Shown here: in pieces, positions 41,953 to 51,328 of the stretch | Layout of the letters: the number at the start of each line of letters is the position of its first letter | Position numbering within the stretch: position 1 is the stretch's first letter | Source: Gilliamella mensalis | GTDB taxonomy: Bacteria > Pseudomonadota > Gammaproteobacteria > Enterobacterales > Orbaceae | Direction: 5' to 3' | Assembly: GCF_900103085.1 (NCBI RefSeq) | Contig: NZ_FMWR01000009.1 | Span: 1-64,000, forward strand | DNA: 64,000 nucleotides | The notes under the pieces: model-generated | The model's database searches: none | What the model saw: the letters and a program-made list of their open reading frames with translations, nothing else | What the model was told of the DNA's origin: nothing | Program-made: the position numbers and the translations under genes

Positions 41953-42905
41953 ATTTTTCTCCTAAGTTAAACATGTATTTGAAAACAAATTCAATATAAC
42001 TTAAATGAAATCAATTAATAATCACAAAATCCTATTGCTAAGCATATTTTAATCTTTAAAATAACCAATTAATTCAATAAATTATATTTACTGATGACAA
42101 CAATTTGAATATTTATTTCTTAAAACTAAATAATACTGATCCATCTTATTCCCAAAAGTTTTAAACAAACAACTAAGGCAAATATAATAATTAATAAAGG
42201 TAACTTTCCATAATTGGCTTGAAAAGGTAAGTGAAATTAGTAAAGCCAAAACCCTTAACGTTGCATAATCTTTAACCTAATTAAGTGTATCAAATTAATA
42301 TATACTAAGCTAGTGAGAACAAATTAAAAAAAAGAATTAATTTACTTAAAATTGTATTGATTTTTATAAAATTATTATGTTTTATTTATTATAAATATCG
42401 TAGCGATAGTTAACGCCTTTATAAAATTATCTTTAAGTTCGTTCATTTCGTCATTATTATCACAATATGCATTAATTTTAGTAAACAATATCAATTATCT
42501 TATTATAATCTTTAGATATATTCTTTAACCTAGAAAGTTCTCAATATCAATGAGTAACTCTTTTTTATAGGTTGAATAACTGGGTTTTGAAAATAACTAA
42601 AATTGCTATTTTTCAAATCAGCAGTAGATGCATCTTGCAAAGCTTTATTTATTTGCAACATCTCAGCTTATTGCGACTAGACTTAGAATAACAAAACACA
42701 ATTAGTTACAATATTTTCAGGCAGATATCTCTTATTAGTATTTTAGATGTTCATTAATATTATTCATGCTTAGAATCTATATATTAACATTATAAAAAAC
42801 AGCACAATAAATCATTGCCCCCTGCTTTTTTATACTAAAACACCAGTTTTCCTGAAACTTTTTTACAGATTATTTATTCTACATAACAAAAACTACAAAA
42901 AACTA
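41953..42905. other. ORF-free AT-rich region upstream of the ilv operon
   Basis: About 950 bases with no credible frame in either direction. A short hairpin at about 42845-42865 (AGTTT/AAACT followed by TTTTTT) could end an unknown small transcript. No tRNA or known RNA was recognised. The length is unusual in this otherwise compact window. Confidence 0.5.
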
Positions 42906-42933
42906 TTGCACTTTTTTTTAAAACGAGTATTTT
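42906..42933 (+). promoter_or_regulatory. Candidate promoter of the ilv operon
   Basis: TTGCAC (42906-42911) and TATTTT (42928-42933) are 16 bases apart and would start transcription about 45 bases before the leader peptide. A second TATAAT at 42972-42977 lacks a -35 and is too close to the leader ATG. Confidence 0.5.
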
Positions 42934-42983
42934 GTTAGAAACAATTTTAAAAATGATAAAAAAGTTAACCATATAATAGCATT

Positions 42984-43067
42984 ATGAAATTTTCACTCAA
43001 AATCGTCCTCATCAACATTATTGTCAGCGTGGTCATTATTCCAACGCGGGGGCGTTTTTTGAATTAA
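42984..43067 (+). CDS. ilvL: ilv operon leader peptide
   Basis: A 27-codon open frame reads MKFSLKIVLI NIIVSVVIIP TRGRFLN. Fourteen of residues 5-19 are branched-chain amino acids or close to it, with clustered Ile and Val codons, exactly the three end-products of the downstream operon. This is the attenuation sensor: stalling at Ile/Val/Leu codons in scarcity lets the antiterminator form. It resembles E. coli IlvL (a similar IVS-VV-II run followed by Pro). The stop is 24 bases before the terminator hairpin. Confidence 0.92.
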   Translation: MKFSLKIVLINIIVSVVIIPTRGRFLN

Positions 43068-43090
43068 AAATGTGTTCATACATAAAATCA

Positions 43091-43125
43091 AAAACCCCCG
43101 CTCTCCAAAAAGCGGGGGTTTTTTT
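43091..43125 (+). terminator. ilv attenuator (terminator and antiterminator)
   Basis: AAAACCCCCGCT (43091-43102) pairs with AGCGGGGGTTTT (43111-43122), then a T-run, forming a strong terminator before ilvG. GCGGGGG at 43046-43052, inside the leader peptide, can pair instead with CCCCCGC at 43095-43101. The two structures exclude each other, as needed for attenuation by leader translation. Confidence 0.93.
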
Positions 43126-43204
43126 ATGAATATTTTTTATAAAAGGCTTATAAACAATGTTTTATAAACAGTAAATGAATAAAATAAGAACAAGTGAGGA
43201 ATAA

Positions 43205-44881
43205 ATGTTAGGAACACAGTGGATAGTAAAAACCTTAAAAGAAAAAGGCGTTACCACCGTTTTTGGATATCCCGGTGGACAAATTATGCCTCTATATGAT
43301 GCACTGTATGATGGTGGAATTGAGCATGTACTTTGTCGCCACGAGCAAGGTGCTGCAATGGCCGCAATCGGCTATGCTCGTGCAACAGGAAAAACTGGCG
43401 TTTGTATTGCCACATCAGGACCAGGTGCAACAAATATCATCACAGGGCTTGCCGATGCTTTAATTGATTCAGTGCCGATTGTTGCTATAACCGGTCAAGT
43501 ACCAACCAAACTTATTGGTACTGACGCCTTTCAAGAAGTGGATGTATTAGGATTATCACTAGCCTGTACTAAACATAGTTATTTAATCGACGACGCCAAA
43601 GACTTACCAAACACTTTAGAACAAGCATTTAACTTAGCCAATTCAGGCAGACCGGGACCAATATTGATTGATGTACCCAAAGATATACAGCTTGCAAATC
43701 TTGACTATCAACAATATTTTACTCCATCCTCATTAAAAACCGCACAAGATAACAATCAACTATACCCACTCTTGCCTGATGATATAAAACAAGCCAAAGA
43801 AATGATCGCCCAAGCGCAAAAACCGATACTTTACATTGGTGGTGGTGTTGGACTTTCTGGTGCCATATCCGAACTAAGAGACTTTATGGCCTTAACACAC
43901 ATTCCAAGTGTATCAACATTAAAAGGGCTTGGTGTTGCCGATTTGAATAATCCTTATTATTTAGGATTAATAGGTATGCACGGCGCCAAAGCCGCCAATT
44001 TAGCCGTACAAGAGTGTGATTTATTAATTGCCTTAGGTGTTAGATTTGATGATAGAGTGACCGGCAATCTTAATGAATTTGCGCGACATGCTAAAGTGCT
44101 TCATATAGATATTGATCAAGCTGAAATCAACAAATTACGCCAAACCCATTTAGGATTACAAAGTGATATAAGGCAAGTTTTACCACAACTAAATCAAACG
44201 GTTTCGATTCAAGAGTGGCATAAAAAAGTTAATCAATTAAAAGCAGAGCACCCAACTCGTTACGATCATCCTGGCGAAGCTATCTACGCACCGGCTTTAT
44301 TAAAAACTATCTCAGAAAAAAAATCAGCAACGACAATTATTACTACCGATGTTGGACAACACCAAATGTGGACAGCCCAGCATATGCGCTTTACTCACCC
44401 GCAGAACTTCATTACATCAAGTGGACTTGGCACAATGGGATTTGGTTTACCGGCTGCAGTTGGCGCACAAATGGCAAGACGGGATGATTGTGTGATTTGT
44501 GTATCCGGTGATGGATCTTTTATGATGAATGTCCAAGAACTCACTACCATTAAACGTAAAAAACTACCCATAAAAATCGTATTAATTGATAACCAACGTC
44601 TAGGCATGGTCCGCCAATGGCAAGAATTATTTTTTAATGAAAGATACAGTGAAACAAATCTATCAGACAACCCCGACTTTTTAATGTTAGCTAACGCGTT
44701 TGACATACCGGGAGAAAGCATTAGCAAAAAATCACAAATTGATACAGCGCTTGATAATCTATTTAACTCAACAGGCGCTTATTTGTTACATGTCTGCATA
44801 GATGAATTAGAAAACGTATGGCCACTGGTACCTCCTGGGGCAGCAAACGAAAACATGCTAGATAAAAGTTGCAAGGAGTAA
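43205..44881 (+). CDS. ilvG: Acetolactate synthase II large subunit
   Basis: IlvG makes acetolactate and acetohydroxybutyrate, using TPP and FAD. The 558-residue protein has the TPP Glu in [18 protein letters not shown] (Glu47), a central GxGV region and the C-terminal TPP/Mg site ([12 protein letters not shown], then [12 protein letters not shown]). The frame is intact, unlike the well-known frameshifted ilvG of E. coli K-12. AGTGAGGAATAA precedes the ATG. Confidence 0.96.
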   Translation: MLGTQWIVKTLKEKGVTTVFGYPGGQIMPLYDALYDGGIEHVLCRHEQGAAMAAIGYARATGKTGVCIATSGPGATNIITGLADALIDSVPIVAITGQVPTKLIGTDAFQEVDVLGLSLACTKHSYLIDDAKDLPNTLEQAFNLANSGRPGPILIDVPKDIQLANLDYQQYFTPSSLKTAQDNNQLYPLLPDDIKQAKEMIAQAQKPILYIGGGVGLSGAISELRDFMALTHIPSVSTLKGLGVADLNNPYYLGLIGMHGAKAANLAVQECDLLIALGVRFDDRVTGNLNEFARHAKVLHIDIDQAEINKLRQTHLGLQSDIRQVLPQLNQTVSIQEWHKKVNQLKAEHPTRYDHPGEAIYAPALLKTISEKKSATTIITTDVGQHQMWTAQHMRFTHPQNFITSSGLGTMGFGLPAAVGAQMARRDDCVICVSGDGSFMMNVQELTTIKRKKLPIKIVLIDNQRLGMVRQWQELFFNERYSETNLSDNPDFLMLANAFDIPGESISKKSQIDTALDNLFNSTGAYLLHVCIDELENVWPLVPPGAANENMLDKSCKE

Positions 44882-44884
44882 GTG

Positions 44885-45115
44885 ATGAACGAACAAGCGC
44901 AATATCAATTGACCATAAGGGCTTATGACAAATTGGGATCACTTGAACGTATATTACGAGTTATCCGGCATCGAGGTGGACATATTAAATCATTGCAAAT
45001 GCAAACAATTGAAAATAATGCACTGACTATGACATTAATATTAACCACCGAAAGACCACTATCAACATTAAAAAATCAAGTAGCAAAATTAGAAGATGTC
45101 ATAGCGGTTGAATAA
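44885..45115 (+). CDS. ilvM: Acetolactate synthase II small subunit (ACT domain)
   Basis: The 76-residue regulatory subunit has an ACT domain pattern (YQLTIRAYDKLGSLERILRVIRHRGG, cited in part). AAGGAG six bases before ATG 44885 sets the start; the GTG one codon earlier is less likely. IlvM of the AHAS II isozyme is insensitive to valine, in contrast to IlvN and IlvH. It follows ilvG immediately. Confidence 0.93.
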   Translation: MNEQAQYQLTIRAYDKLGSLERILRVIRHRGGHIKSLQMQTIENNALTMTLILTTERPLSTLKNQVAKLEDVIAVE

Positions 45116-45249
45116 TAATTTTTACAAACAACTTATTGTTAAATAATAAGTTAAATAAACAAGTATAGTATGATGCTTAGCCGTTAAAGCGAAAATAAAT
45201 AAGGCAAAGTACTTACTTAGCAAATTGAAAAAATAAAGAGGAAAACAAC

Positions 45250-46179
45250 ATGAGTTCTACAGCAAAATCGGATTATATTTGGTTTAATGGCGAAATGGTT
45301 CCATGGGCAGATGCCAAAGTACACGTCATGTCACATGCCCTACATTATGGCACATCGGTATTTGAAGGTGTCCGTTGTTATGACACACACAAAGGACCGG
45401 CTATTTTTCGTCACAAAGAGCATGCACAACGATTATTAAACTCTGCCAAGATTTATCGTTTTCCTGTACCTTATTCGCTTGAAGAAATCATGGAAGCGAC
45501 TCGCCAAACCATCAAAAAAAATAATTTAAACAGTGCTTATATCCGTCCATTAGTTTTTGTTGGTGATGTTGGCATGGGGGTTAATCCACCTGCTGGTTAT
45601 CAAACCGATGTCATGATTGCCGCATTCCCATGGGGTGCCTATTTAGGCGACGAAGCCTTAGATCAAGGTATTGATGCAATGGTCTCTTCTTGGAATCGCG
45701 TGGCATCTAACACTATTCCTGCTGCGGCTAAAGCCGGCGGTAACTATTTATCGTCATTATTAATTGGATCTGAGGCTCGTGCTAACGGCTTCCAAGAAGG
45801 CATTGCGTTAGATGTGCATGGTCACCTATCTGAAGGTGCTGGCGAAAACCTATTTATCATTAAAGACGGTATTTTATACACACCGGTTCTTTCATCTTCT
45901 GCGCTACCGGGCATTACACGTGATGCTGTATTAACGCTAGCGCGTGATATGAGTATTGAAGTACGTGAACAAACACTATCACGTGAATCACTTTATTTAG
46001 CTGATGAAGTGTTTATGACTGGTACCGCCGCCGAAATTACCCCAGTGCGTAGTGTTGATCGCATCCAAGTTGGCATTGGTCGCTGTGGTCCTATCACTAA
46101 ACAAATTCAACAAGCATTCTTTGGCTTATTTAATGGTAAAACCGAAGATAAATACGGTTGGTTAGATCTGATCAAATAA
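45250..46179 (+). CDS. ilvE: Branched-chain amino acid aminotransferase
   Basis: IlvE is a fold IV PLP enzyme that makes the last step to leucine, isoleucine and valine. Features include the substrate loop SHALHYGTSVFEGVRCY, the PLP Lys in AAAKAGGNYLSS (about 160) and the phosphate-binding TGTAAEITPVRSVDR near 257. The 309-residue length is identical to E. coli. GAGG twelve bases upstream. Confidence 0.97.
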   Translation: MSSTAKSDYIWFNGEMVPWADAKVHVMSHALHYGTSVFEGVRCYDTHKGPAIFRHKEHAQRLLNSAKIYRFPVPYSLEEIMEATRQTIKKNNLNSAYIRPLVFVGDVGMGVNPPAGYQTDVMIAAFPWGAYLGDEALDQGIDAMVSSWNRVASNTIPAAAKAGGNYLSSLLIGSEARANGFQEGIALDVHGHLSEGAGENLFIIKDGILYTPVLSSSALPGITRDAVLTLARDMSIEVREQTLSRESLYLADEVFMTGTAAEITPVRSVDRIQVGIGRCGPITKQIQQAFFGLFNGKTEDKYGWLDLIK

Positions 46180-46194
46180 AAAGAAAAATTAAAC

Positions 46195-46215
46195 TCCGCC
46201 AACTCACTTGGCGGA
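46195..46215 (+). other. Hairpin between ilvE and ilvD
   Basis: TCCGCCAA (46195-46202) pairs with TTGGCGGA (46208-46215) around a five-base loop. There is no T-run, so it is more likely to stabilise or process the ilv mRNA than to end it. Confidence 0.5.
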
Positions 46216-46299
46216 TAACATTTTAACTTAATGATTGATTTTAAAGAACTACAGACCGTTAAAGACGGTTACTTGCATAAAAAAAATTGGGAGCAAGAA

Positions 46300-48150
46300 A
46301 TGCCTAAATATCGTTCAGCAACGTCAGTCGAAGGCCGAAACATGGCTGGCGCCCGCGCATTATGGCGTGCAACTGGCGTAAAAAATGAAGACTTTGGTAA
46401 ACCCATCATTGCGGTGGTTAACTCATTTACGCAATTCGTACCGGGACATGTCCATTTAAAAGACATTGGTCAACTAGTTGCCAAACAAATTGAAGCATCG
46501 GGTGGTATTGCCAAAGAGTTTAACACTATCGCGGTTGATGACGGCATCGCCATGGGGCATGGTGGTATGCTGTACTCATTACCATCGCGTGAACTTATTG
46601 CTGATTCTGTTGAATATATGGTTAACGCGCATTGTGCCGATGCTATGATCTGCATCTCAAACTGCGACAAAATCACCCCCGGCATGTTAATGGCCTCACT
46701 TCGTTTAAATATTCCAACTGTGTTTGTATCTGGCGGACCAATGGAAGCGGGCAAAACCAAACTTTCCGATCAAATTATTAAATTAGATCTGGTTGATGCC
46801 ATGATCCAAAGTGCTAACCCAAATGTCAGTGACGAAGATAGCAAAGCGATTGAAGAATCCGCTTGCCCTACTTGTGGATCTTGCTCTGGCATGTTTACCG
46901 CCAATTCCATGAACTGCTTAACCGAGGCATTAGGGCTTTCACTACCGGGCAATGGCTCATTAGTTGCTACCCATAAACAACGTGAACAGCTCTTTTTAAA
47001 TGCCGCTAAGCGCATTGTTGAGATCACAAAACGCTATTATGAACATGATGATGCTTCGTATCTACCACGCTCAATTGCCACTAAAGCCGCTTACGAAAAT
47101 GCCATGTCACTTGACATTGCTATGGGTGGTTCAACCAATACGGTACTGCATTTACTTGCCACCGCGCAAGAAGGCGAAATCGACTTCACCATGTCTGATA
47201 TCGACAGACTATCACGTAAAGTGCCACATTTATGTAAAGTGGCACCGAGTACTCAGTTATATCATATGGAGGATGTACACCGTGCAGGTGGGGTTGTCTC
47301 AATCATGTCTGAATTAGACAAAGCTGGCCTACTCAACCGTAACGTTCACAACGTACTAGGCTTATCGTTGCAAGAAACTTTTGCCCAATACGACATTACC
47401 CAAACCAGCGACGAAGCGGTCAAAAAAATGTATCGCAGTGGGCCAGCAGGCATTCGCACTACCAAAGCTTTCTCGCAAGATTGCTATTGGGAGACACTTG
47501 ACGATGACCGTGTAAATGGTTGTATTCGCGATAAAGCTCACGCCTATAGTCAAGACGGCGGGCTTGCAACACTCTATGGCAACGTAGCCCTTGATGGCGC
47601 AATTGTTAAAACCGCAGGCGTTGCTGCTGAAAATTTAATTTTCCAAGGACCTGCCAAAGTATTTGAAAGCCAAGAAGATGCTGTTGATGCCATCTTAGGA
47701 GGCAAAGTGGTAGCTGGCGATGTAGTTGTCATTATTTACGAAGGTCCAAAAGGCGGCCCCGGTATGCAAGAAATGCTCTACCCAACAAGCTACCTAAAAT
47801 CAATGGGGCTTGGCAAAGCCTGCGCTCTGATCACCGATGGCAGATTTTCGGGTGGATCTTCGGGCTTATCAATTGGTCATATCTCACCCGAAGCCGCAAA
47901 TGGCGGTATTATTGGTCTTGTGCGCAATGGAGATATTATTGATATTGATATTCCAAATCGCAAATTAGTATTAAAAGTCCCTGATGACGAACTTGAACGC
48001 CGCCGCGTAGCCGAACTTGCCCGTGGCGACAAAGCCTTTACTCCTCATAATCGCGATCGCTATGTCTCTTATGCACTAAAAGCTTACGCCAGTTTAGCAA
48101 CAAGTGCGGATAAAGGTGCCGTTCGTGATAAAAGCAAACTAGGTGGTTAA
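46300..48150 (+). CDS. ilvD: Dihydroxy-acid dehydratase
   Basis: IlvD dehydrates dihydroxy acids to the 2-keto acids and uses an iron-sulfur cluster. The start is put at ATG 46300 ([20 protein letters not shown]), where GGGAG lies eight bases upstream and the sequence matches the family; the frame from 46231 would add 23 residues that have no homologous counterpart. Cluster-ligand Cys occur in [10 protein letters not shown] and [12 protein letters not shown]. The 616-residue length is identical to E. coli. Confidence 0.96.
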   Translation: MPKYRSATSVEGRNMAGARALWRATGVKNEDFGKPIIAVVNSFTQFVPGHVHLKDIGQLVAKQIEASGGIAKEFNTIAVDDGIAMGHGGMLYSLPSRELIADSVEYMVNAHCADAMICISNCDKITPGMLMASLRLNIPTVFVSGGPMEAGKTKLSDQIIKLDLVDAMIQSANPNVSDEDSKAIEESACPTCGSCSGMFTANSMNCLTEALGLSLPGNGSLVATHKQREQLFLNAAKRIVEITKRYYEHDDASYLPRSIATKAAYENAMSLDIAMGGSTNTVLHLLATAQEGEIDFTMSDIDRLSRKVPHLCKVAPSTQLYHMEDVHRAGGVVSIMSELDKAGLLNRNVHNVLGLSLQETFAQYDITQTSDEAVKKMYRSGPAGIRTTKAFSQDCYWETLDDDRVNGCIRDKAHAYSQDGGLATLYGNVALDGAIVKTAGVAAENLIFQGPAKVFESQEDAVDAILGGKVVAGDVVVIIYEGPKGGPGMQEMLYPTSYLKSMGLGKACALITDGRFSGGSSGLSIGHISPEAANGGIIGLVRNGDIIDIDIPNRKLVLKVPDDELERRRVAELARGDKAFTPHNRDRYVSYALKAYASLATSADKGAVRDKSKLGG

Positions 48151-48151
48151 C

Positions 48152-49693
48152 GTGAAACAACAAAATAACAAGCTCACTGGTGCTGATTACTTAAAAGCAA
48201 CACTCTGTAGCGCCGTATACGACGTGGCCGAAGTCACCCCGCTTGAAAAGATGGAAAAAATCTCAACACGATTAAAAAACCAAATTTTTGTAAAGCGCGA
48301 AGATCGGCAATTAGTCCACAGTTTCAAAATCCGTGGTGCCCAAGCCATGATAGCCAGTCTAAATGAAGACGAACGTAAATGTGGCGTTATTGCCGCATCG
48401 GCTGGCAACCATGCACAAGGCGTGGCTTTTTCGGCTACAAAATTAGGCATCAGTTCTTTAATCGTCATGCCACTAACAACTGCCGATATCAAAGTTGAAG
48501 CAGTCAAAAGCTTTGGTGGCGAAGTACTCCTTTATGGCGCCAATTTTGACGAAGCCAAAGCGAAAGCCATGGAACTGGCAAAAGAGCAAAAACGCATCTT
48601 TATTCCACCGTTTGATCACCCACTGGTAATTGCTGGGCAAGGTAGTATTGCCATGGAATTATTACAACAAAATGCCAAACTTGATCGTATTTTTGTACCC
48701 GTCGGTGGGGGTGGCCTTGCTGCCGGGGTGGCGGTATTAATCAAACAAATCATGCCATCAATCAAAGTCATTGCCGTTGAACCTGCTGATGCAGCTTGCT
48801 TAAAAGCGGCACTCGACGCAGGCAAACCGGTTGATTTAAGCCGCGTTGGGCTATTTGCTGAAGGGGTTGCCGTTAAACGAATTGGCGAGGAAACTTTCAG
48901 GCTTTGTCAGCAATATATTGATGATATTATTACCGTTGATAGTGACGAAATTTGCGCCGCAGTGAAAGACCTGTTTGACGACGTCCGCGCAATCGCCGAA
49001 CCATCTGGCGCTGTGGCATTAGCAGGGCTAAAAAAATACGTAGAACAGCACAACATCAGTGGCGAAAACCTTGCTCACATATTATCGGGAGCGAACTTAA
49101 ATTTCCACAACTTACGCTATGTATCAGAACGTTGCGAACTTGGCGAAAAACGCGAAGCACTCTTAGCTGTCACAATTCCAGAAAAGAAAGGCAGCTTCTT
49201 AAAATTCTGCCAACTTCTTGGCGGGCGCTCAGTGACTGAATTTAATTACCGCTATCATGACGAAAAGTCTGCTTACATCTTTGTCGGCATCAAAATAGCA
49301 CAAAGCAACGAAAAAGATGACATCATGCAAGAGCTTACCGCTGCAGGCTACAAAGTTGTCGATCTAACCGAAGACGAAATGGCAAAACTACATGTACGCT
49401 ATATGATTGGTGGCAAGCCTTGCAAACCAATACAAGAGCAAGTATACAGTTTTGAATTCCCAGAATCGCAAGGGGCTTTGCTTAAATTTTTACAAACATT
49501 AGGCACCAATTGGAATATTTCAATGTTCCATTATCGTAGCCATGGCACCGATTATGGACGAGTACTTGCCGCGTTTGAAATTAGTGAAAATAGCAATAGT
49601 GAATTTGATGAACATTTGACCGAGCTGGGTTATGGTTTTCATAACGAAACGAAGAACCCATCACTCAAACTTTTTTTAATCAACCAAACTTAA
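48152..49693 (+). CDS. ilvA: Threonine deaminase (biosynthetic)
   Basis: IlvA deaminates threonine to 2-ketobutyrate, the committed isoleucine step. PLP Lys is in HSFKIRGAQA (about 60) and SAGNHAQGVAFSA follows. The C-terminal half holds two ACT-like regulatory repeats (about 330-420 and 425-510) for isoleucine inhibition and valine activation. GTG 48152 has AGGTGG upstream and is preferred over the GTG at 48143, which would overlap ilvD. Length (513) matches E. coli (514). Confidence 0.95.
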   Translation: MKQQNNKLTGADYLKATLCSAVYDVAEVTPLEKMEKISTRLKNQIFVKREDRQLVHSFKIRGAQAMIASLNEDERKCGVIAASAGNHAQGVAFSATKLGISSLIVMPLTTADIKVEAVKSFGGEVLLYGANFDEAKAKAMELAKEQKRIFIPPFDHPLVIAGQGSIAMELLQQNAKLDRIFVPVGGGGLAAGVAVLIKQIMPSIKVIAVEPADAACLKAALDAGKPVDLSRVGLFAEGVAVKRIGEETFRLCQQYIDDIITVDSDEICAAVKDLFDDVRAIAEPSGAVALAGLKKYVEQHNISGENLAHILSGANLNFHNLRYVSERCELGEKREALLAVTIPEKKGSFLKFCQLLGGRSVTEFNYRYHDEKSAYIFVGIKIAQSNEKDDIMQELTAAGYKVVDLTEDEMAKLHVRYMIGGKPCKPIQEQVYSFEFPESQGALLKFLQTLGTNWNISMFHYRSHGTDYGRVLAAFEISENSNSEFDEHLTELGYGFHNETKNPSLKLFLINQT

Positions 49694-49702
49694 AACTTAA
49701 CA

Positions 49703-49733
49703 AGGCTATCTATAAGTTTATAGTAGATAGCCT
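49703..49733 (+). terminator. Hairpin at the end of the ilv operon
   Basis: AGGCTATCT (49703-49711) pairs with AGATAGCCT (49725-49733), about 10 bases after the ilvA stop. Following bases (GTACTATTG) are not a strong T-run, so it may be a weak or Rho-assisted terminator. Confidence 0.55.
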
Positions 49734-49899
49734 GTACTATTGAGCAACTATGCATTTAAATAACAGTCTTAAATGTGATCTGCTCACTGTTTAATAAAGA
49801 GTTTTTAACAACAAAAAGTGTACCATCTCATATAATATTACTGAGTAATAAACAGTTATGTGGTTATAACATAACTTCCTTTTGAGGTTAATTTGGCAA

Positions 49900-50799
49900 T
49901 TAATTATTTTTTATAATCATTTGCACAGGGTAGTGATCTGAGTATTTATCGGTAAAATCATCTTTTAATACTTTGACGTCCATTACATCGTTTTTAAGTA
50001 TTGGTGAAACATAAATATAATCATAGCGTAATGGTGTTGATGCTTGATCATAAAATACCTTGGTCGGTGCAGTAGCAACAAAATTTTTATTTTTTAATTT
50101 TAAAGCATCAATAAAACCAGCATCAAGAAGGTTTTGTTGCACCGTGTAACTTAGCTGACCATCAACAAGGTTTTCTAAAATTGGGCGTTTTTTTTGTTTT
50201 TCTTTTATATCTTCAAGCAAATTACTTTTGTCATATTCAGTTTTATCGGCTGGTGAGAATGAATTTAAATCCCCTGCGATAATCCATCTTCCTTCAGGAT
50301 CATGGCTATATTTTATTGAGTCAATAATTAGATTTATTTCATCTATTCTTTTTGCTGTCCAAAATGGATTCATATGTGTAACAACAAAGTGATATTTTCC
50401 AATATCTGCATATAATGCACCATGCCACATATTATCAACCACTTTAGTAACATTAATGATTGGATACTTCGAGGTAATCGCAACTGGGAAAAATGCCGCA
50501 TCATCAGGTGATTCTTTTAATAAAACTGCATACTTATGCCCAAAACTGGCTGCAAATTTTTCTAGTTTTTCACGTGTAAAAAAATTCATTTCTTGCCAAG
50601 CAATAATATCCACATCTTGTGCCTTTACCCATTGAATAAACTTTTGTTTTCCTGCTGATTCATCTAACTTCATACCATTGTAAACATTATAGCTAATTAT
50701 CTTTAATTCTTTTATATCGTCAAGCGAAGCAAACGCAGTTGAAGCACTTAAAAGGATACTACTAATTATCGCTGCAAATTTTAATTTACTTTTATTCAT
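49900..50799 (-). CDS. Exported endonuclease/exonuclease/phosphatase-family protein
   Basis: The 299-residue protein has a signal peptide (LLSASTAFA, cleavage near 24) and then the EEP fold. It shows ISYNVYNGM, the metal Glu in IIAWQEMNF, VVTHMNPF, the catalytic AGDLNSF (Asp and Asn) and the final SDHYPVQM with the catalytic His. Members include DNases, sphingomyelinases and inositol-phosphate phosphatases; the substrate is not readable. An exported enzyme of this kind near an autotransporter could act on host or microbial nucleic acids or lipids, but that is conjecture. Confidence 0.85.
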   Translation of the reverse strand: MNKSKLKFAAIISSILLSASTAFASLDDIKELKIISYNVYNGMKLDESAGKQKFIQWVKAQDVDIIAWQEMNFFTREKLEKFAASFGHKYAVLLKESPDDAAFFPVAITSKYPIINVTKVVDNMWHGALYADIGKYHFVVTHMNPFWTAKRIDEINLIIDSIKYSHDPEGRWIIAGDLNSFSPADKTEYDKSNLLEDIKEKQKKRPILENLVDGQLSYTVQQNLLDAGFIDALKLKNKNFVATAPTKVFYDQASTPLRYDYIYVSPILKNDVMDVKVLKDDFTDKYSDHYPVQMIIKNN

Positions 50800-51058
50800 A
50801 AGATATTCCTTCCTTTTATATATGTTTACGATAGATATTATATTGATTCAGCGCGTAGCAAAAATTTTTTTATAATTTATGTGATAGAAGTCAACAATCT
50901 TCTGTACCTATTGATCTATCTAATTATTGATAAAAGTAATATAACTCAATTTATTTGGATAAAAGAAATAATACAAACCTTCGTAAAGCTATTAGCAAAA
51001 AATACGATAACTTTAATAACATTGGAGAGAATAACGGATATAAGTAGCACAGTAAGAT
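50800..51058. other. Intergenic region between EEP gene and CRISPR relic
   Basis: This stretch contains the promoter region of the EEP gene and AT-rich sequence with no recognised gene. A plus-strand frame (50881-51084) has no ribosome site and runs into the CRISPR relic, so I treat it as chance. No cas fragment was recognised. Confidence 0.5.
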
Positions 51059-51146
51059 CTTCTAAACCACCTATACGGCGTTAAACTATTCGTGCCCAAT
51101 TACCTAAAATTGCCAATTTTGCTAAACCATCTATACGGCGTTGAAT
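51059..51146 (-). CRISPR. Relic type I-F CRISPR unit (two repeats, one 32-nt spacer)
   Basis: On the minus strand the copies at 51059-51086 and 51119-51146 are 28 nt, match at 23 of 28 positions, and start exactly 60 nt apart. This leaves a 32-nt spacer (51087-51118), which is the standard type I-F geometry. The copies share AACGCCGTATAG as core and fit the I-F consensus style (GTTCAC, GCCGTATAGGC, TTAGAAA) at about 20-21 of 28 positions. The first copy in minus-strand order starts ATTCAAC, the second GTTTAAC and ends TTTAGAAG. The stem CGCC/GGTG is still partly paired. No further repeat at either 60-nt step and no cas gene in the window. Degenerate repeats suggest a decayed array; a chance duplicate cannot be excluded. 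Confidence 0.72.
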
Positions 51147-51273
51147 AAGAAATTGATATACTATAAAACTGTTTATTAATCAGAAAAATAAGATTTAAAG
51201 AGTCATTTGTATAGTGTTTTTAATTTGCTGTTTTTATATATAAAATCAAACATATAAATTATGATGCAAACTA

Positions 51274-51301
51274 AAAAAGCGCATAATTTTTAGCGCTTTT
51301 T
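51274..51301 (-). terminator. Terminator of the lactate dehydrogenase gene
   Basis: AAAAAGCGC (51274-51282) pairs with GCGCTTTTT (51293-51301). On the minus strand it is followed by TTTTTTAG. It lies about 30 bases after the stop. Confidence 0.82.
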
Positions 51302-51328
51302 CTTAAAATCGATAATGTCTATTGATGA

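Noticed and set aside
42972-42977. TATAAT as -10 of the ilv promoter
   Set aside because: Too close to the leader ATG (seven bases) and without a matching -35; the upstream pair at 42906-42933 is preferred.
46231-46299. Longer start for ilvD
   Set aside because: Adds 23 residues not present in the family; a good ribosome site precedes ATG 46300.
50881-51084. Plus-strand 67-codon frame overlapping the CRISPR relic
   Set aside because: Low complexity, no ribosome site, and its end is made of the repeat sequence itself.
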